Below, piece after piece: positions 61,737 through 64,000 of a stretch of 64,000 nucleotides of DNA (positions are counted from its first letter, which is position 1; every line of letters starts with the position of its first letter). The position numbers and the translations under genes are program-made. Source of the DNA: Warburgia ugandensis (taxonomy: Eukaryota; Streptophyta; Magnoliopsida; Canellales; Canellaceae). The DNA is taken from assembly GCA_035236585.1 (NCBI GenBank), contig CP141132.1, positions 39,931,880 to 39,995,879 of the forward strand, written 5' to 3'. The notes below the pieces were generated by a model. That model did not search any database. It worked only from the letters and a program-made list of their open reading frames with translations, and had not been told where the DNA came from.

Positions 61737-64000
61737 TGTAATAACCCTAATTTTTATGAATATAATTGAAAAACCAATCAGAATGATTGTAAGTACATCA
61801 AATTCCGAGTCCAGATGAAAAATCTTTATTTTTCTTCGCTTTTATGAATAAAGAGGTAAAATTGTGATTTTACTCATAACCGAGATGTAAGACATAAAAA
61901 TATGGAATGCACTAAGAAAATCGATCGAAACGACACTAAGTACGCTCAATTTTGAGTTCATAGGAATAAACCCTATTTTCCTCCATTTTTGGAATTAAAA
62001 GGGCAAAATGGTCTTTTCACAACTATGTGGGCCCACAAGGTGGGCCAACGGTTTAGAAGACCACATCATGAGTCAAACTACTAGTAGCTGGTAGTGGAGA
62101 ATCCAATGCCAATTTAATAATAAAAAGGATTGAAACATGATAATTACATGTAATCATAAAAAATTCAAAAACACCTATAAATACCCCATAAAAATACCCA
62201 AATTTTTTTGTAACATTCTTCATGAGGTCCCCAACAATACCCTAAATTCCTAGATCAAAAATCGCCCTCTCTCTCTCTCTCTTATTCATTTTTCCATATG
62301 CGCTTCCCCAGAAGCACCAGATGATCCAAGTCAATTGGAACTGTCGAGTGCTTCTCTGGAAGCGTCCTCCCACTGGAACCTAGGTTTTGCCCAGAAATCA
62401 CTATTTCGATTTGCTATGAAATTCCAGCCAACAAATCACCATCTCCATCTTTGGATTGATTCAGGATCGAATTATCTATAAAAGCCCTAAGCAATCATGA
62501 GGATCTAACGGTTGGATCGTTGAAAAATGCTAAATGAAAGTTAGATCTAGTATTGACAACTTCTTTGGCAAGTTCTTCATGAAATTTTGCCCAATTCAGC
62601 TGGTATAATTCAATCTCACACCAATGAATCACTCCAAAACGTGGGGATCTATGTTTCCCCTATGGTTTTATTCCTTCTCTGATAAAGACACCGAAGAAAT
62701 CTTTCTTTGTATGCAAAATCCGACGTAGCTAGGGTTTTGAAGTGGATTTCTTATTTTTTGGTGTGATTTCTCTCATTTTTGGTGAATTTACTTCACTGGT
62801 CCAGACCAGGTAGGTTCACTCTCCTTCCCTTGTTATTTTTCGATACTCCCTTGAGGTTTCCTGGCCATCCCTGAGCTCCCTCGACTATTGATCCGTTGGG
62901 AATGATGGATCCAACAATAGGGGTTGAGATCTCATTCGTGGATGGATCAGATGCAACTTTTGACCTATTGGATGAATTCCTGGGGCCCAAAAATCTTGGC
63001 CCTTGGATGTTTCAGATTTGGGAGATTTGGGGAAGGGTTGATCCGACTGTCTAGATCGAATCGTCTCAACCAATATTTGAGATCAAGCGTTGATCTGAGC
63101 CTGACCCTGCTTAGATCGTTTAGCCATGTTCTGGGATTGTCTAGTTAGTTCTAGATCATCTTTCCACATTCTATATCATTTAAAACACGTTCTAATGGCC
63201 AGATCAAATCTGGCCATTGATTTTTTAACTGAAATCTTGTTTCTTCAATTGAGAGTTCATTTTAGCTCTGATTTTAGATTGGAAAGTTGCAATGAATTTA
63301 TGATGTTGTGGAGAATCTAATGGAGATATGATATTGATGTTTATAATTGTATTTACTTGTGATAATCACTAAAATCCATTCCAACAATAATGGATAATGA
63401 TCAAGATGACCTTAAAATGAAAATATGAACTAATGGATGGATTCAGGAGATCCCAAAACCCTAAGTGCCATGATCACAAGAAAAATTTTGGATCCTTATA
63501 TCGATTAATTGAACAAAAATAGTAAAGATCAATATCAACTGTTAAAACTAGCTGAAATCTTAAAATTCAAAATTTGATCTCAATTTAAATCAAAATTGAG
63601 ATCGGAAGTTGGGTTGGATTCCTCTTGAGGAGGAGAACCCACTTAACCAATAAAATCATAAATTCAATTCATGAAATTTTTTGTTTTTAAAGAAATAATG
63701 GTATTAACATCCTTGATCAGTGAAATTTGGAATGATCAAACTTTATAATTATGATTCACTAATGATCTTATGATTCTGGAATATGGAATCAATGGTTAGA
63801 ATTGGCTTATCAGTGTTTAATTAAGAAACCGAGCTTTAAAAGAAGCAAAATCATACAAATGAGCATGGATCTTCATGATCTAATTAATCAAGCATGATCA
63901 GACCTTTCAAAATAGTTTATATGATGATATAAATGTAAAATTACCATAATGAAATGGTTAGATGTAATTTATTTTCTAGATCTTAAGATCTTGACCATCA
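61737..64000 (+). mobile_element. Right LTR of element H (first 2264 bp, cut by window)
   Basis: Starts TGTAATAACCCTAATTTTT and follows the left LTR block by block (ACCTATAAATACCC; GAAGCACCAGATGATCCAAG; GTAAGTTCACTCTCCTTCCC-like; GGCCAGATCAAATCTGGCC), with a gap of about 110 bp near 61765. TATA box at 62175-62184; a short CT run near 62268-62281. The remaining 3 kb lies outside the window, so the target duplication cannot be checked. ORFs at 62793-63320 are not conserved in the other LTR. Confidence 0.88.
62175..62184 (+). promoter_or_regulatory. TATA box, right LTR of element H
   Basis: CTATAAATAC, 438 bp into the LTR; the difference from 576 bp in the left LTR is explained by the deletion near the start. 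Confidence 0.65.

Overview
The window is a gene-poor, AT-rich stretch of plant nuclear DNA made almost entirely of LTR retrotransposons in several states of decay, nested inside one another. The plant assignment rests on three things: Ty3/gypsy chromovirus (Tekay/Del-type) and Athila-type polyprotein remnants, primer-binding sites of the plant initiator-Met tRNA type (TGGTATCAGAGC), and a tRNA-derived plant SINE. Nothing in the sequence fixes the species; a seed plant with a large, repeat-rich genome is the natural reading. I found no convincing host protein-coding gene, tRNA, rRNA, CRISPR array or bacterial-type operon.

Layout from left to right. 1-5344: element A, the tail of a left LTR, a 2.4 kb non-coding interior holding an Athila-like 3' end, and a complete 2.6 kb right LTR with a TATA box and a CpG-rich hairpin cluster. 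5345-6052: unassigned. 6053-9453: a 3.4 kb solo LTR with perfect AAAAT target duplications. 9454-11159: unassigned DNA, a SINE (about 9779-9950) and the start of LTR D. 11160-12745: an Athila-like LTR nested in D. 12987-33479: element B, a minus-strand Tekay-like chromovirus with 3.3 kb LTRs and decayed gag, protease, RT, RNase H, integrase and chromodomain (16300-20760). Its 5' LTR is split by two 4.7 kb solo LTRs in opposite orientation (23006-27693 and 28485-33201). 33480-34691: the rest of LTR D, which abuts a minus-strand Ty3/gypsy RT fragment of element F (34692-34990).

34991-39037: F leader, PBS and LTR (minus strand), then a plus-strand LTR (F2). 39038-43706: F2 PBS and a gag fragment split by a 3.3 kb solo LTR (39673-42987, TSD GGAGG), then a partial LTR. 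44325-53203: an Athila-type element on the minus strand (LTR-like DNA, integrase, RNase H, protease and gag C-terminus, RT core deleted), split by a Tekay-like solo LTR at 47707-50341. 53204-64000: element H, with a 5.5 kb left LTR, PBS, a 3.0 kb purine-rich non-coding interior, a polypurine tract and the first 2.3 kb of the right LTR. This is the architecture of a non-autonomous LARD.

Nothing here works as a host pathway. The functional logic is that of retroelements: LTR promoters (TATA boxes at matching offsets), tRNA-primed reverse transcription (PBS), plus-strand priming (PPT) and integration (5 bp target duplications). The most interesting non-textbook signal is a stem-loop that recurs near the 3' end of many of these LTRs. 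Its stem sequence changes from family to family while base pairing is kept, which looks like covariation in a conserved RNA structure. Boundaries given as approximate in the entries were set by eye from pairwise matches within the window.
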